A DNA stretch of 64,000 bases from Deltaproteobacteria bacterium (GCA_020632695.1 JACKFB010000011.1:1-64000), one strand, 5' to 3'. Positions 8,624 through 17,679 are shown, numbered from the stretch's first letter. Notes: a model not told the origin generated them from the letters alone. Translations and numbers: made by a program.

Positions 8624-9361
8624 CTACTGGCCCTCGCCGCCACCCTCGCCACGCCGCGGACCGCGCCGGCGCCTGCGACGCCCGCCCCCACCGCCCCGGG
8701 GCGGCCCCGGCTCGGCTGCCCGAGCCTCGCGTGGGCGTCCGCCGATCTCGATGGCCACCCCCGCGCCGGCGGCCAGCAGCGTCGTCAGCTCGTCCAGGTC
8801 GCTCGCGTCCCCCGGCACCCAGGTGGCGTAGCGCCCGAGCTTCTCCAGGTCGCCGAAGGGGCCGGTGGCGCCCAGGATGCGCCGGCCCCAGGCGCCGGCG
8901 TCCTCGATGTCCAGATCCCGCCCGAAGTGTGTGGACTCCCACACCTGGACGACCACCCCGGCGCGGTCCTCCTCGTCCAGGGGCGACACCTCCCGGTGCA
9001 CCGCGCCGTCTTCGCCCTGCCGCGGGCTCACCGCGAGCGCCAGGCCGCCCACCCGCCGCGCCGCCGCCTGCACCGCGCCCGCCGACTCGAGCGCCGCCAC
9101 CTCGGCGTGCAGCCCGGTCAGCCTCGCTCGCGGCGCCAGCAGCAGCATCCGGTACCCGGGCCCGCCCACCGCCAACGCGCCGTGCACCGCCGCCCGCTCG
9201 GGGCCGCTCTGCTCGGCCGCGGATGCCGGCGGCAGCGCGCCCGGCGACTCGGCGACCCACACCACCGCGTCGAGTCCTGCGCGCGACGCGGCCTCAGCAA
9301 CCTCCTCGAAAGGCGCTGCCGACGCCGGGACGTAAAGGTCTACGAGGCTCGATGCGCTCAT
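8624..9361 (-). CDS. Uncharacterised protein, weakly PHP-phosphoesterase-like, with Arg/Gly-rich tail
   Basis: A 245-residue protein; I chose the ATG at 9361 because a promoter-like sequence lies just upstream and the N-terminal extension possible in the frame is low-complexity. It opens with 'SSLVDLYVPAS', which resembles the PHP opening DLHVHTS but lacks both histidines. Later 'GLDAVVWVAES' and 'LLLAPRARLTGLHAEVAAL' match the spacing of PHP strands ('GLDAIAITDH', 'GVEI'). If it is a PHP relative it has lost the metal ligands and is unlikely to be a hydrolase. The last 35 residues are Arg/Gly-rich and could bind nucleic acid. It is transcribed divergently from nadE. The function is unknown. 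Confidence 0.65.
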   Translation of the reverse strand: MSASSLVDLYVPASAAPFEEVAEAASRAGLDAVVWVAESPGALPPASAAEQSGPERAAVHGALAVGGPGYRMLLLAPRARLTGLHAEVAALESAGAVQAAARRVGGLALAVSPRQGEDGAVHREVSPLDEEDRAGVVVQVWESTHFGRDLDIEDAGAWGRRILGATGPFGDLEKLGRYATWVPGDASDLDELTTLLAAGAGVAIEIGGRPREARAAEPGPPRGGGGGRRRRRRGPRRGEGGGEGQ

Positions 9362-9369
9362 CGGCGCGG

Positions 9370-9398
9370 ACCCTACACGCTCGACTCGGCCCCGACAA
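9370..9398 (-). promoter_or_regulatory. Putative sigma70-type promoter for the PHP-like gene
   Basis: On the minus strand TTGTCG (9398-9393), a 17-base spacer and TAGGGT (9375-9370), with the start codon 8 bases downstream of the -10 box, so the mRNA would have almost no leader. The -35 box sits back-to-back with the nadE -35 box, 6 bases apart. Confidence 0.4.
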
Positions 9399-9404
9399 CC
9401 GTCC

Positions 9405-9433
9405 TTGCAGTCAGCCCGGCGCCCGGCTTGAAT
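9405..9433 (+). promoter_or_regulatory. Putative sigma70-type promoter for the nadE operon
   Basis: TTGCAG (9405-9410), a 17-base spacer and TTGAAT (9428-9433). Seven bases separate the -10 box from the ATG at 9441, which suggests a leaderless mRNA. This argues against the in-frame ATG at 9432, which lies inside the -10 box. Confidence 0.45.
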
Positions 9434-9440
9434 GGCGCCC

Positions 9441-11090
9441 ATGACGCGCCCCCCCCTGAAGCTCGCCATCGTCCAGGACGACGCCACCGTCGGCGCCATC
9501 CCGGCCATCCGCCGCCGCATGCTGGCTCGCGTGGACGATGCGCGCGCCGCCGGCGCCGACCTGGTCATCTTCCCCGAGCTGTCCACCGTCGGCTACCCGC
9601 CCAAGGACCTGCTCGACCTGCCGGGCTTCGTCGCCGCCAACCTCCAGACCGTGGAGGCGCTCGCCCCCGCCAGCCGGGACATCGCCATCCTGCTCGGCCA
9701 CGTGGAGCCCAACCCCAGCCCCACGGGCAAGCCGCTCTTCAACTCGGCCAGCCTGCTGGTGGACGGCCGGGTCGCCCGCACCTGGCACAAGGCGCTGCTG
9801 CCCTGCTACGACGTGTTCGACGACCCGCGCTACTTCGCGCCCGGCACGGCTTCGCCGGTCGCCAGCCTGGGCGGCCGCACCCTCGGCGTGACGATCTGCG
9901 AGGATATCTGGACGGCCTCGGAGGCCACCGGGCGCCCGCTCTACGACCGCGACCCCGCCGGCGAGCAGCTCGCCCAGGGCGCCGACCTGCTGATCAACCT
10001 CAGCGCCTCACCGTGGTCCATGGACAAGCTGGCCGTCCGCCGCGGGCTGGTCGCGCGGCTGGCCCGCCGCGGCGGCGTCCCGGTGGTCTACGCCAACCAG
10101 GTGGGCGCCAACGACGAGCTGCTCTTCGACGGCGCCAGCTTCATCGTCGACGCGAAGGGGCGCCTGGTCGCCCAGGCCCGGCAGTTCGCGCCCGACCTGC
10201 TGGTCTTCACCCTGGACGACCAGCCCGCCGCGGCCGTCCCCGAGCCGGCCGAGGGCACGCCCGCGCTCCTGGCCGCCCTCGAGATGGGCCTGCGCGACTA
10301 CCTGCGGAAGACGGGCTTTCGCGACGTGGTCCTTGGGCTCTCCGGCGGCATCGACAGCGCCGTGGTGGCCGCCATCGCGGCCCGCGCGCTGGGGCCCGAG
10401 CACGTGACCGGCCTGCTGATGCCCTCGCCCTGGAGCTCGGATCACAGCGTCGCCGACGCCCGCGCCCTGGCCGAGGCCCTGGGCATCCGGCACCACGTCC
10501 TGCCCATCGGCGACGCCATGGCCGCCTACGACCGCGTGCTGGCCCCGGTGTTCGCCGACACGACTCCGGGACTGGCCGAGGAGAACCTCCAGGCGCGCAT
10601 CCGCGGCAACCTGGTGATGGCCTGGGCCAACAAGTACGAGGCCCTGGCGCTGTGCACCGGCAACAAGAGCGAGATGGCCGTCGGCTACTGCACGCTCTAC
10701 GGCGACATGGCCGGCGCGCTCTCGCTCATCGCCGACGTGCCCAAGATGATGGTCTACGAGCTGGCGCACCTGCTCAACGCCCAGGGCCGGGTCATCCCCG
10801 AGAGCAGCGTCGTCAAGCCGCCCTCGGCCGAGCTGCGCCCCGGTCAGCTCGACACCGACTCGCTGCCGCCCTATCCGGTGCTCGACGACATCATCGAGGC
10901 CTACGTCGAGGAGCACCTCGACGACGACGACATCGTGCGCCGCGGCCACGCCCGCGCCACGGTCGAGCGCGTCATCGCGCTGATCCACCGCGCCGAGTAC
11001 AAGCGCCGGCAGGCGGCGCCGACGCTGAAGGTCACCTCCAAGGCCTTCGGTGTGGGACGCCGATACCCCATCGTCCACGAGCGCCCGTGA
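9441..11090 (+). CDS. nadE: Glutamine-dependent NAD+ synthetase
   Basis: A 549-residue two-domain enzyme that makes NAD from nicotinate adenine dinucleotide, ATP and glutamine in the cytoplasm. The N-terminal nitrilase-fold glutaminase shows the Glu-Lys-Cys triad: E46 in 'IFPELS', K117 in 'WHKALLP', C153 in 'TICEDIW'. The synthetase domain has the PP-loop SGGIDSA at 301-307 and the family motifs 'GNKSEMAVGYCTLYGDM' and 'PPSAEL'. The start at 9441 is preferred over the ATG at 9432 because of promoter spacing. It leads a run of six genes with overlaps or gaps of at most three bases. The length is normal for the bacterial glutamine-dependent form. Confidence 0.95.
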   Translation: MTRPPLKLAIVQDDATVGAIPAIRRRMLARVDDARAAGADLVIFPELSTVGYPPKDLLDLPGFVAANLQTVEALAPASRDIAILLGHVEPNPSPTGKPLFNSASLLVDGRVARTWHKALLPCYDVFDDPRYFAPGTASPVASLGGRTLGVTICEDIWTASEATGRPLYDRDPAGEQLAQGADLLINLSASPWSMDKLAVRRGLVARLARRGGVPVVYANQVGANDELLFDGASFIVDAKGRLVAQARQFAPDLLVFTLDDQPAAAVPEPAEGTPALLAALEMGLRDYLRKTGFRDVVLGLSGGIDSAVVAAIAARALGPEHVTGLLMPSPWSSDHSVADARALAEALGIRHHVLPIGDAMAAYDRVLAPVFADTTPGLAEENLQARIRGNLVMAWANKYEALALCTGNKSEMAVGYCTLYGDMAGALSLIADVPKMMVYELAHLLNAQGRVIPESSVVKPPSAELRPGQLDTDSLPPYPVLDDIIEAYVEEHLDDDDIVRRGHARATVERVIALIHRAEYKRRQAAPTLKVTSKAFGVGRRYPIVHERP

Positions 11091-11746
11091 CGCGCGCCCA
11101 CCTCACGGCCGCCCTGGCCGCCGCGCTCGCCGTGGTCGCCCTGGCCCCGACCGCCGCCCGCGCCGCCTTCGAGCGGGCGCCCGGCCCCAGCGGCTGGGTG
11201 GGCGTGCGCACCGGCCTCATCGTCGACACCCGTATCGGCGGCGGCATCCTGGACATCACCAGCCGCACGCTGCTGGCCCCCGCCTTCGGCGTGAGCGCCG
11301 AGTACCGCTTCGGCCGCGTCGACGTCGGCGGCGTCTTCGAGTCCCTCGGCGGCACCACCTTCATCCTGGAGGGGCGGCGGCGGCGCCTGGGCGGCCAGAT
11401 GCGCGGGGCGCTGACCTTGCGCTGGCGCTTCATGGAGCAGCGCTGGGGCGCCGTCTACACGCGGCTCGGCATCGGCTGGGCGGGCACGCGTCTCAACGAC
11501 GGCTTCCGCGACGCGGTGGTAGAAGCGCAGGGCGACGGCACCGAGCGGGCGGACGTGAGCCAGCGGGCGCACGGCATCACCGCCAGCTCCGCCTTCGGGC
11601 TGATCCTCTATCCCAGCACGCGCGTGGCCGCCTTCATCGAGGGCGACGTCATGACGGAGCTGTTCAGCATGCGCATCGACGGAGACCGCACGCCGCTCTC
11701 CGTCACGCGGACCTCGGTCTCGGTGGGGGTGATATGGAGGCTGTGA
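11087..11746 (+). CDS. Secreted outer-membrane beta-barrel-like protein (paralogue A)
   Basis: A 219-residue protein from a GTG overlapping the nadE stop (GTGA). The signal peptide (about 1-27) ends 'TAARAAF'. The mature part alternates polar and hydrophobic residues as in a small beta-barrel ('GWVGVRTGLIVDT', 'FGVSAEYRFGRVDVGGVFESLGG') and ends in 'VSVGVIWRL', a plausible final strand. It closely parallels the protein at 12736-13383, and the two flank a glycosyltransferase gene. No specific family is recognised; outer-membrane location is inferred from the pattern. Confidence 0.75.
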   Translation: MTRAHLTAALAAALAVVALAPTAARAAFERAPGPSGWVGVRTGLIVDTRIGGGILDITSRTLLAPAFGVSAEYRFGRVDVGGVFESLGGTTFILEGRRRRLGGQMRGALTLRWRFMEQRWGAVYTRLGIGWAGTRLNDGFRDAVVEAQGDGTERADVSQRAHGITASSAFGLILYPSTRVAAFIEGDVMTELFSMRIDGDRTPLSVTRTSVSVGVIWRL

Positions 11747-12732
11747 GCACATCGGTAGGGCTGTCGGTGGTCGTGCCGGTCTACAACGAGGAGGAGAGCC
11801 TCCCGCACCTGCACGCGGCGGTGGTGCCCGAGCTCGAGGCGCTGGGCCGGAGCTGGGAGCTCATCTACGTCGACGACGGCTCGTCCGACGCCTCCTTCGA
11901 GGTGCTGCGCGGGCTGGCAGACGCCGACCCGCGGGTCCGGGTCATCCGCTTCCGGCGCAACTTCGGCCAGACCGCGGCGATGGCGGCCGGCTTCGAGAAC
12001 GCCCAGGGCGACGTGATCGTGCCGATGGACGCCGACCTGCAGAACGACCCCAAGGACATCGCGCGGCTGCTCGAGAAGATCGACGAGGGCTACGACGTGG
12101 TCTCGGGCTGGCGCGCCCAGCGCCAGGACGCGTTCTGGACGGTGACCCTGCCGAGCCGCCTGGGCAACGCGGTCATCGGGCGCATGACCGGCGTCGTGCT
12201 CCACGACTACGGGTGCACGCTGACGGCCTACCGGCGCGAGGTGCTCAGCGAGGTGCGCCTCTACGGCGAGATGCACCGCTTCATCCCGGCCTGGGCCGCC
12301 GCCGTGGGCGCGCGCATCACCGAGCTGCCGGTCGCGCACCACGCCAGGCGCTGGGGCCAGAGCAAGTACAACCTGCGCAAGGCCGTGCGCGTCCTGCTGG
12401 ACCTGCTCACCGTCCGCTTCCTGCTCACCTACGCCACCAAGCCTCAGTACTTCTTCGGGCGCCTGGGCCTGCGCGTCTGGGGGCTGGCGGGCCTGTGCTG
12501 GACATGGACGCTGGTCAAGCGCCTCATCTGGGGCGAGCCCCTCTACACCGACCCCTTCTTCATGACCGGGATCTTCCTGGCGCTGGCGGGGTTGCAGATC
12601 CTGCTCTTCGGCCTGCTCGCCGAGATGTCCATGCGCACCTACTACGAGTCCCAGGGCAAGACCATCTACGTGGTCCGCGAGACGGTGAACCTGCCCGCCG
12701 CCGACCCGCTCGATCGCCGCCAGAGACGCTGA
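11734..12732 (+). CDS. GT2-family polyprenyl-phosphate glycosyltransferase (DPM1/GtrB-like)
   Basis: A 332-residue inner-membrane glycosyltransferase. The GT-A fold begins 'LSVVVPVYNEEESL'; nucleotide-binding DDGSSD is at 47-52 and the metal-binding DAD at 99-101 within 'MDADLQNDP'. Two C-terminal membrane segments (about 243-263 and 277-300) match the GtrB/DPMS-like subfamily, which loads a sugar on to undecaprenyl phosphate. The ATG at 11734 overlaps the upstream gene by 13 bases; a GTG at 11743 would overlap by 4 but has a poorer ribosome-site spacing. It lies between two paralogous barrel-like genes, so the sugar may decorate a surface polymer; the target is not evident. Confidence 0.88.
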   Translation: MEAVSTSVGLSVVVPVYNEEESLPHLHAAVVPELEALGRSWELIYVDDGSSDASFEVLRGLADADPRVRVIRFRRNFGQTAAMAAGFENAQGDVIVPMDADLQNDPKDIARLLEKIDEGYDVVSGWRAQRQDAFWTVTLPSRLGNAVIGRMTGVVLHDYGCTLTAYRREVLSEVRLYGEMHRFIPAWAAAVGARITELPVAHHARRWGQSKYNLRKAVRVLLDLLTVRFLLTYATKPQYFFGRLGLRVWGLAGLCWTWTLVKRLIWGEPLYTDPFFMTGIFLALAGLQILLFGLLAEMSMRTYYESQGKTIYVVRETVNLPAADPLDRRQRR

Positions 12733-12735
12733 CCC

Positions 12736-13383
12736 ATGAGCCCCACCCCCAGCCTCGCCGTCGCGCTGGCGCTGGCGCTCGCCACGCTCTCAGCGCCGGC
12801 AGCCCGTGCCCGGACCGCGCCGCCGACCGGCACCGCCTGGGTGGGCGTCCGCACCGGGCTGGCCTTCATCGACTCGGTCAGCATCGACGCGTCCAGCGTC
12901 GAGTCCACCTCGGACCCGGCGCCGCTCTTCGGCGTCGGCGCCTTCTGGCGCACCCGCCGCCTGGACGTCGGCGCCTTCGTCGAGCACATCGGCAGCGGCC
13001 GCTACCAGCGCCTGGCGTCCAAGGCCCGCATCGGCAGCCAGATCCGCGCCGCCGCCGCCCTGCGCTGGCGCTACGTCGAGCAGCCCTGGGGCGGCATGTA
13101 CGCGCGGCTCACCCCCGGGCTGGCCATCATCCGCCACTCGGACACCTTCCGCCTCGACACCGCCGACAGCGTGGGCGTCGAGCTGGCCGACATGGACGTG
13201 CGCAGCTTCGGCTTCTCGATGAGCTTCGACCTGGGCCTCGAGGTCTACGTCAACTCGCGGGTCGCCGTGTCGGCCGAGTTCTCGCTCATCAACACGGTCA
13301 CGCGCCTGCGCCGCGGCGCCGAGGACCTCGACTACAACCGCGTCCGCGGCGTCTTCGTCGTCGGTCTGGAGCTGCGCCCCTGA
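12736..13383 (+). CDS. Secreted outer-membrane beta-barrel-like protein (paralogue B)
   Basis: A 215-residue protein with a signal peptide (about 1-26, ending 'AARAR'). It shares with the 11087-11746 product the opening 'WVGVRTGL', a 'FGVGAFWRTRRLDVGAFVEHIG' segment and a 'LRWRYVEQPWGGMYARL' segment ('LRWRFMEQRWGAVYTRL' in the other), so the two arose by duplication. It ends 'FVVGLELRP'. It starts 3 bases after the glycosyltransferase stop and ends one base before asnB. Outer-membrane location is inferred; no substrate can be named. Confidence 0.75.
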   Translation: MSPTPSLAVALALALATLSAPAARARTAPPTGTAWVGVRTGLAFIDSVSIDASSVESTSDPAPLFGVGAFWRTRRLDVGAFVEHIGSGRYQRLASKARIGSQIRAAAALRWRYVEQPWGGMYARLTPGLAIIRHSDTFRLDTADSVGVELADMDVRSFGFSMSFDLGLEVYVNSRVAVSAEFSLINTVTRLRRGAEDLDYNRVRGVFVVGLELRP

Positions 13384-13384
13384 T

Positions 13385-15313
13385 ATGTGCGGCATCGTTG
13401 GATTCATCGACCCGGCCGGCAGGACCCCGGACCCCGACGCGGTGCTGCGCCGCATGCGCGAGACCCTGCAGCACCGCGGCCCGGACGACGCCGGCGAGCA
13501 CATCGCCGCCCCCGCCTGGCTGGGGCATCGCCGCCTGTCCATCGTCGACCTCTCGCCGGCCGGCCGCCAGCCCTTCGTCGCGACCTTCGGCACTGACGCC
13601 AGCGAGGTCGTGGCCCTGGCCAACGGCGAGATCTACAACCACCTCGCGCTGCGCGAGCGCATCGCCCGGCGCTTCCCCACCGGCCCCGCCTCGGGCAGCG
13701 ACTGCGCCGTGCTGCCGTGGCTGTGGTGCCTCGACCGCGCCGAGCTGCCGCGCGCGCTGCGCGGGATGTTCGGGCTGGCCATCTGGGACGCCCGCGCGGG
13801 CGAGCTCTTCCTGGCCCGCGACGCCGCCGGCCAGAAGCCGGTCTACTACGCGCACCTGCCCGGCGGCGGGCTGGCCTTCGCGTCGGAGCCCAAGGCGTTG
13901 CTGGTCCACCCGCTGGTCGGCCGCGACGTGGACCCGGTCGGGCTGCGTCGCTACCTGGCCTTCGACTGCGTGCCGGGCGAGGCCACGATCTACCGCGGCG
14001 TCCGGCGCCTGGCCCCGGGCACCAGCCTGCTCTGGCGCGACGGCCGCGCGACGGTCAGCGCCTGGTTCGACGTGCGCCCGGGCGAGCCGCGATTCACCAG
14101 CCTCCGGGCCTCCTCCGACGCGCTCTGGGAGGCGCTGGTGCAGGCGGTCGAGGCGCGCCTGATGGCCGACGTCCCCCTGGGGGTCTTCCTCTCGGGCGGC
14201 CTGGACAGCTCGGCCGTGGTCGCCGCCATGGCCGAGTGCATGGACGCCCGCAAGATCAGCACCTTCGCCGTCGGCTTCACCGAGCCGACCTTCGACGAGT
14301 CCTCCCACGCCCGCCGGGTCGCCACCCACTTCGGCACCGATCACCACGAGGAGATCCTCGCCCCCGAGCACCTCCTCGACCTCATCCCCTCGGTCATGAC
14401 CGTCCTGGACGAGCCCTTCGCCGACCCCTCCATCGTTCCCACCTGGCTGCTCAGCCGCTTCACCCGCCACCACGTCACGGTCGCCCTGGGCGGCGACGGC
14501 GGCGACGAGCTGCTGCTGGGCTACCCCACCTTCTTCGCAGAGTCGGTCGCCCGCGCCGTGGCGCGCGTCCCCGGCCGCGCCCGCCAGACCGTCCTCGACG
14601 CGGTGGTCGCGCGCCTGCCCGTGTCCACCCGCCACATGAGCGCCGAGTTCAAGGCGCGCCGCTTCATGTCGGGCCTGGACCTGCCGCCCCATCGCCGCCA
14701 CCCGGTCTGGGTGGGCGGCCTGCCTCCCGACCTCCACGACGCGGCACTGGCGGCCGAGCGGCGCGGCGCGGTGTCCGACGACGCGCTCTTCGCCGAGATC
14801 GACGCGCTCACCGCGCGCTTCGACGACGCCCGCCCCGACGCCGCGCCGCTGGAGCGGCTGGCCCACGGCTACTTCAAGGTCTACCTGGGCGACCAGGTGC
14901 TGACCAAGGTCGACCGCGCCTCGATGGCGCACGCCCTCGAGGCGCGCGCACCCTTCCTCGACCAGCGGGTGCAGGAGACGGCGGCCCGCATCCCGGTGCG
15001 CTTCAAGCTGCGCGGCACCCGCACCAAGCGGGTGTTGAGGCACGCCCTCGCCAGCCGGCTGCCCGCCGACATCCTGGAGCGGCCGAAGAAGGGCTTCGGC
15101 ATCCCGGTGGCGGCCTGGCTGCGGGGACCGCTGCTGCCCTGGCTGCGCAGCACGCTCGACCCGGAGAAGGTCCGCCGCGGCGGTCTCCTGGACCCGGCCT
15201 TCACGTCGCGGCTGGTCGAGGAGCACGCCTCGGGCGCGGCGAACCATCAGAAGCCGCTGTGGAACCTGCTGGCGCTCGAGCTGTGGCGAAGCGGGACCTG
15301 GGGGCCCGGGTGA
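13385..15313 (+). CDS. asnB: Asparagine synthetase (glutamine-hydrolysing)
   Basis: A 642-residue class II amidotransferase. The start is fixed by MCGIVGF, in which Cys2 becomes the N-terminal nucleophile of the glutaminase domain. The synthetase domain has the PP-loop SGGLDSS near residues 270-276 and 'GGDGGDELLLGY' further on. It makes asparagine, or amidates another carboxylate, using glutamine and ATP. AsnB-type enzymes are often embedded in surface-polysaccharide or secondary-metabolite loci, and here the neighbours are a glycosyltransferase and a sugar kinase, so an envelope substrate is possible. The length fits the family. The stop overlaps the next GTG. Confidence 0.92.
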   Translation: MCGIVGFIDPAGRTPDPDAVLRRMRETLQHRGPDDAGEHIAAPAWLGHRRLSIVDLSPAGRQPFVATFGTDASEVVALANGEIYNHLALRERIARRFPTGPASGSDCAVLPWLWCLDRAELPRALRGMFGLAIWDARAGELFLARDAAGQKPVYYAHLPGGGLAFASEPKALLVHPLVGRDVDPVGLRRYLAFDCVPGEATIYRGVRRLAPGTSLLWRDGRATVSAWFDVRPGEPRFTSLRASSDALWEALVQAVEARLMADVPLGVFLSGGLDSSAVVAAMAECMDARKISTFAVGFTEPTFDESSHARRVATHFGTDHHEEILAPEHLLDLIPSVMTVLDEPFADPSIVPTWLLSRFTRHHVTVALGGDGGDELLLGYPTFFAESVARAVARVPGRARQTVLDAVVARLPVSTRHMSAEFKARRFMSGLDLPPHRRHPVWVGGLPPDLHDAALAAERRGAVSDDALFAEIDALTARFDDARPDAAPLERLAHGYFKVYLGDQVLTKVDRASMAHALEARAPFLDQRVQETAARIPVRFKLRGTRTKRVLRHALASRLPADILERPKKGFGIPVAAWLRGPLLPWLRSTLDPEKVRRGGLLDPAFTSRLVEEHASGAANHQKPLWNLLALELWRSGTWGPG

Positions 15314-16236
15314 GCGGCACCTTGACCATCGGCATCGACCTGGGCGGCACCCGGGTGAAGGCCGGCGTCGTCGACGCGGCGGGGGCGATCGTGGCGCGGC
15401 GGGTGGAGGCCGTGGGCGCGGACAAGGACGGGGCCGCGGTGGTGGCGCGGCTGGCCGGCGTCATCACGGGGCTGCAGCAGGAGTGCGGCCTGCCGGTCGC
15501 GGCGGTGGGGTTGGCCGCGGCGGGCGTTCTCGACCGCGCGCGCGGGGTGATCTGCGAGAGCCCGAACTTCCCCGCCTGGCGCGACCTGGCGCTGGGGCGC
15601 CACCTGGAGGCGGCCGTGGGGCTGCCGGTGAGCCTGGACAACGACGCCAACGCGGTCATCTACGGCGAGGCCCGGGCGGGCGCCGGTCGGGGCGCGGTCA
15701 ACGTGGTCGGCTTCACGCTGGGCACCGGCGTCGGCGGCGGCATCGTGCTGGACGGGCGCCTGTGGCGCGGGACCCGCGGCATGGCGGGCGAGCTGGGCCA
15801 CATCACGGTGGTGCCCGAGGGCAGGCCGTGCGGCTGCGGCAACCGCGGCTGCCTGGAGCAGTACGCCGGGGCCGTGGGCCTCCGCCAGGGGCTGCGGGAC
15901 GCGGGCGGGGATCTGGCCCGGATGGCCGACGCCCCCGACGCCCCCGAGCGCATGGCAGCCCAGGCGCGCGCTGGGAATTCACGACTCCGGGACATCTTCG
16001 ACGTGATGGGCGACGCCCTGGGCCAGGCCATCGCGACCGTGGTCCACACCCTCGACGTGCAGCGCATCGTCCTGGCCGGCGGCCTGGCGCCGACCGCCGA
16101 CCTCTTCATGCCGGCGCTGACGGCCACCTTCCACGCCCGCACCTTCCGCAGCATGGCCCAGGGCGTACGCGTCCTGACGGGCGAGCTGGGCGAGGACGCC
16201 GGCGTGGTCGGGGCGGCCATCGGTTGCGCCCGGTGA
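15310..16236 (+). CDS. ROK-family sugar kinase (glucokinase-like)
   Basis: A 308-residue cytoplasmic kinase starting at a GTG that overlaps the asnB stop. It shows the phosphate-1 motif DLGGTRVKAG (about 9-18), a 'GTGVGGGI' loop, 'ELGHITV', and the ROK zinc motif CGCGNRGCLEQY (about 175-186). There is no N-terminal helix-turn-helix, so it is an enzyme and not a ROK repressor. Glucokinase is the most likely activity; fructokinase or N-acetylhexosamine kinase cannot be excluded. A 13-base dispersed repeat (CACGACTCCGGGA) lies inside the gene at 15980-15992, next to a local GAATTC, and encodes 'NSRLRD' in frame. Confidence 0.88.
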   Translation: MSGTLTIGIDLGGTRVKAGVVDAAGAIVARRVEAVGADKDGAAVVARLAGVITGLQQECGLPVAAVGLAAAGVLDRARGVICESPNFPAWRDLALGRHLEAAVGLPVSLDNDANAVIYGEARAGAGRGAVNVVGFTLGTGVGGGIVLDGRLWRGTRGMAGELGHITVVPEGRPCGCGNRGCLEQYAGAVGLRQGLRDAGGDLARMADAPDAPERMAAQARAGNSRLRDIFDVMGDALGQAIATVVHTLDVQRIVLAGGLAPTADLFMPALTATFHARTFRSMAQGVRVLTGELGEDAGVVGAAIGCAR

Positions 16237-16289
16237 CCGGCCGGCGTTAGCGTCGCTGCAGGGTTCGCAGGGCCAGGAGACACCGCACC

Positions 16290-17669
16290 ATGATGAAGGG
16301 CGCTTTCGCCAACGTCGTCGCCGCCGTCGGGCACACGCCCATCGTGCGCATCAACCGTCTGGCCAGCCACGTGCCGGCCAACGTCTACGCCAAGCTGGAG
16401 TTCCTCAACCCCGGCGGCAGCGTCAAGGATCGCCCGGCCATCCAGATCGTCGACGACGCCGAGGCCGAGGGGCGCCTGCGTCCGGGCGGCACCATCGTGG
16501 AGGCCACCAGCGGCAACACGGGCATGGGCCTGGCGATGGTGGCGGCGATCCGCGGCTACAAGTCGATCTTCGTGATGCCCGACAAGATGAGCGAGGAGAA
16601 GATGGCCGCGCTGCGTGCGGTCGGCGCGCGGGTGGTCGTGTGCCCCACCAACGTCGAGGCCGACGATCCGCGCAGCTACTACCAGGTGGCAGAGCGCCTG
16701 GCCGCCGAGACGCCGGGCGCGGTGCTGGCGAACCAGTACCACAACCCCTCGAACCCCAAGGCGCACGAGCTGTCCACCGGCCCGGAGATCTGGGAGCAGA
16801 CCGGCGGCGAGGTCGACGCGGTCGTGGTGGCCATGGGCACGGGCGGCACCATCACCGGCATCGGGCGCTACCTGCGCTCGAAGAAGCCATCGGTGAAGAT
16901 GGTGGGCGTCGATCCGGTCGGCAGCATCTACTACGACTACTTCCGCACCGGCCGCCTCACGCGGGCGCACGCCTACCGCGTCGAGGGCTTCGGCGAGGAC
17001 TTCCTGCCCGGCACGATGGACTTCTCGGTGGTCGACGAGGTCATCCGCGTCACCGACAAGGAGTGCTTCGCCTGGACGCGGCGCATGGTCCGCGAGGAGG
17101 GCATCTACGGCGGCGGCTCGGCGGGCGGCGCGCTGTGCGCTGCGGTGCGGTATGCCGAGCGCACCCAGCGAGAGGAGAACATCCTCGTCATCATCCCCGA
17201 CTCGGCCAGCCGCTACCTGTCGAAGATCTTCAACGACACCTGGATGGAGGAGGGCGGCTACCTGGACCCCAACCTGGGCGAGGAGACCGTCGCCGACCTG
17301 CTCAGCCGGCAGTCGAGCCGCCTCGAGATGGCGGCGCCCGGTGACAGCTTCGGCAAGGTCATCGCCCAGATGAAGGACCGCGGCATCAGCCAGCTCCCGG
17401 TCATCGGCGGTGACGGGCGCGTCATGGGCCTCATCTCCGAGACCGACCTGCTGATGGCGCTCCTCGAAAAGCGCGCCACCCGTGACACCCCCATCGACGC
17501 CTGGCTCGACAACGGCTTCGCCCTGGTCGAGGCACACAATCGCACCAGCCTGCTCTCGCAGCTCTTCGCCCAGCGCAAGGTCGTGGTGGTCGAGGACGCC
17601 GGTCGGGTCATCGGCATCCTCACGAACATCGACTTCATCGACTGGATCTCCAGCCGCATCGCCCGCTGA
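16290..17669 (+). CDS. cbs: Cystathionine beta-synthase with C-terminal CBS domains
   Basis: A 459-residue PLP enzyme that condenses serine with homocysteine in transsulfuration. The PLP lysine is K46 in GGSVKDR, the substrate loop is 'SGNTG' (74-78), and a glycine-rich cofactor loop 'GTGGTITGIG' follows. The C-terminal third (about 335-459) is a pair of CBS motifs ('ISQLPVIGGDGRVMGLISETDLL', 'KVVVVEDAGRVIGILTNIDFIDW') that usually bind adenosyl compounds and regulate activity. A good ribosome site (CAGGAGA) precedes the start. Cysteine synthase is the main alternative, but the CBS pair favours cystathionine beta-synthase. Confidence 0.9.
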   Translation: MMKGAFANVVAAVGHTPIVRINRLASHVPANVYAKLEFLNPGGSVKDRPAIQIVDDAEAEGRLRPGGTIVEATSGNTGMGLAMVAAIRGYKSIFVMPDKMSEEKMAALRAVGARVVVCPTNVEADDPRSYYQVAERLAAETPGAVLANQYHNPSNPKAHELSTGPEIWEQTGGEVDAVVVAMGTGGTITGIGRYLRSKKPSVKMVGVDPVGSIYYDYFRTGRLTRAHAYRVEGFGEDFLPGTMDFSVVDEVIRVTDKECFAWTRRMVREEGIYGGGSAGGALCAAVRYAERTQREENILVIIPDSASRYLSKIFNDTWMEEGGYLDPNLGEETVADLLSRQSSRLEMAAPGDSFGKVIAQMKDRGISQLPVIGGDGRVMGLISETDLLMALLEKRATRDTPIDAWLDNGFALVEAHNRTSLLSQLFAQRKVVVVEDAGRVIGILTNIDFIDWISSRIAR

Positions 17670-17679
17670 GGCCCGCCCC

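Noticed and set aside
9432..9440. Use of the earlier ATG at 9432 as the nadE start.
   Set aside because: It overlaps the best -10 box and adds only three residues; 9441 fits the promoter spacing better. The choice is not certain.
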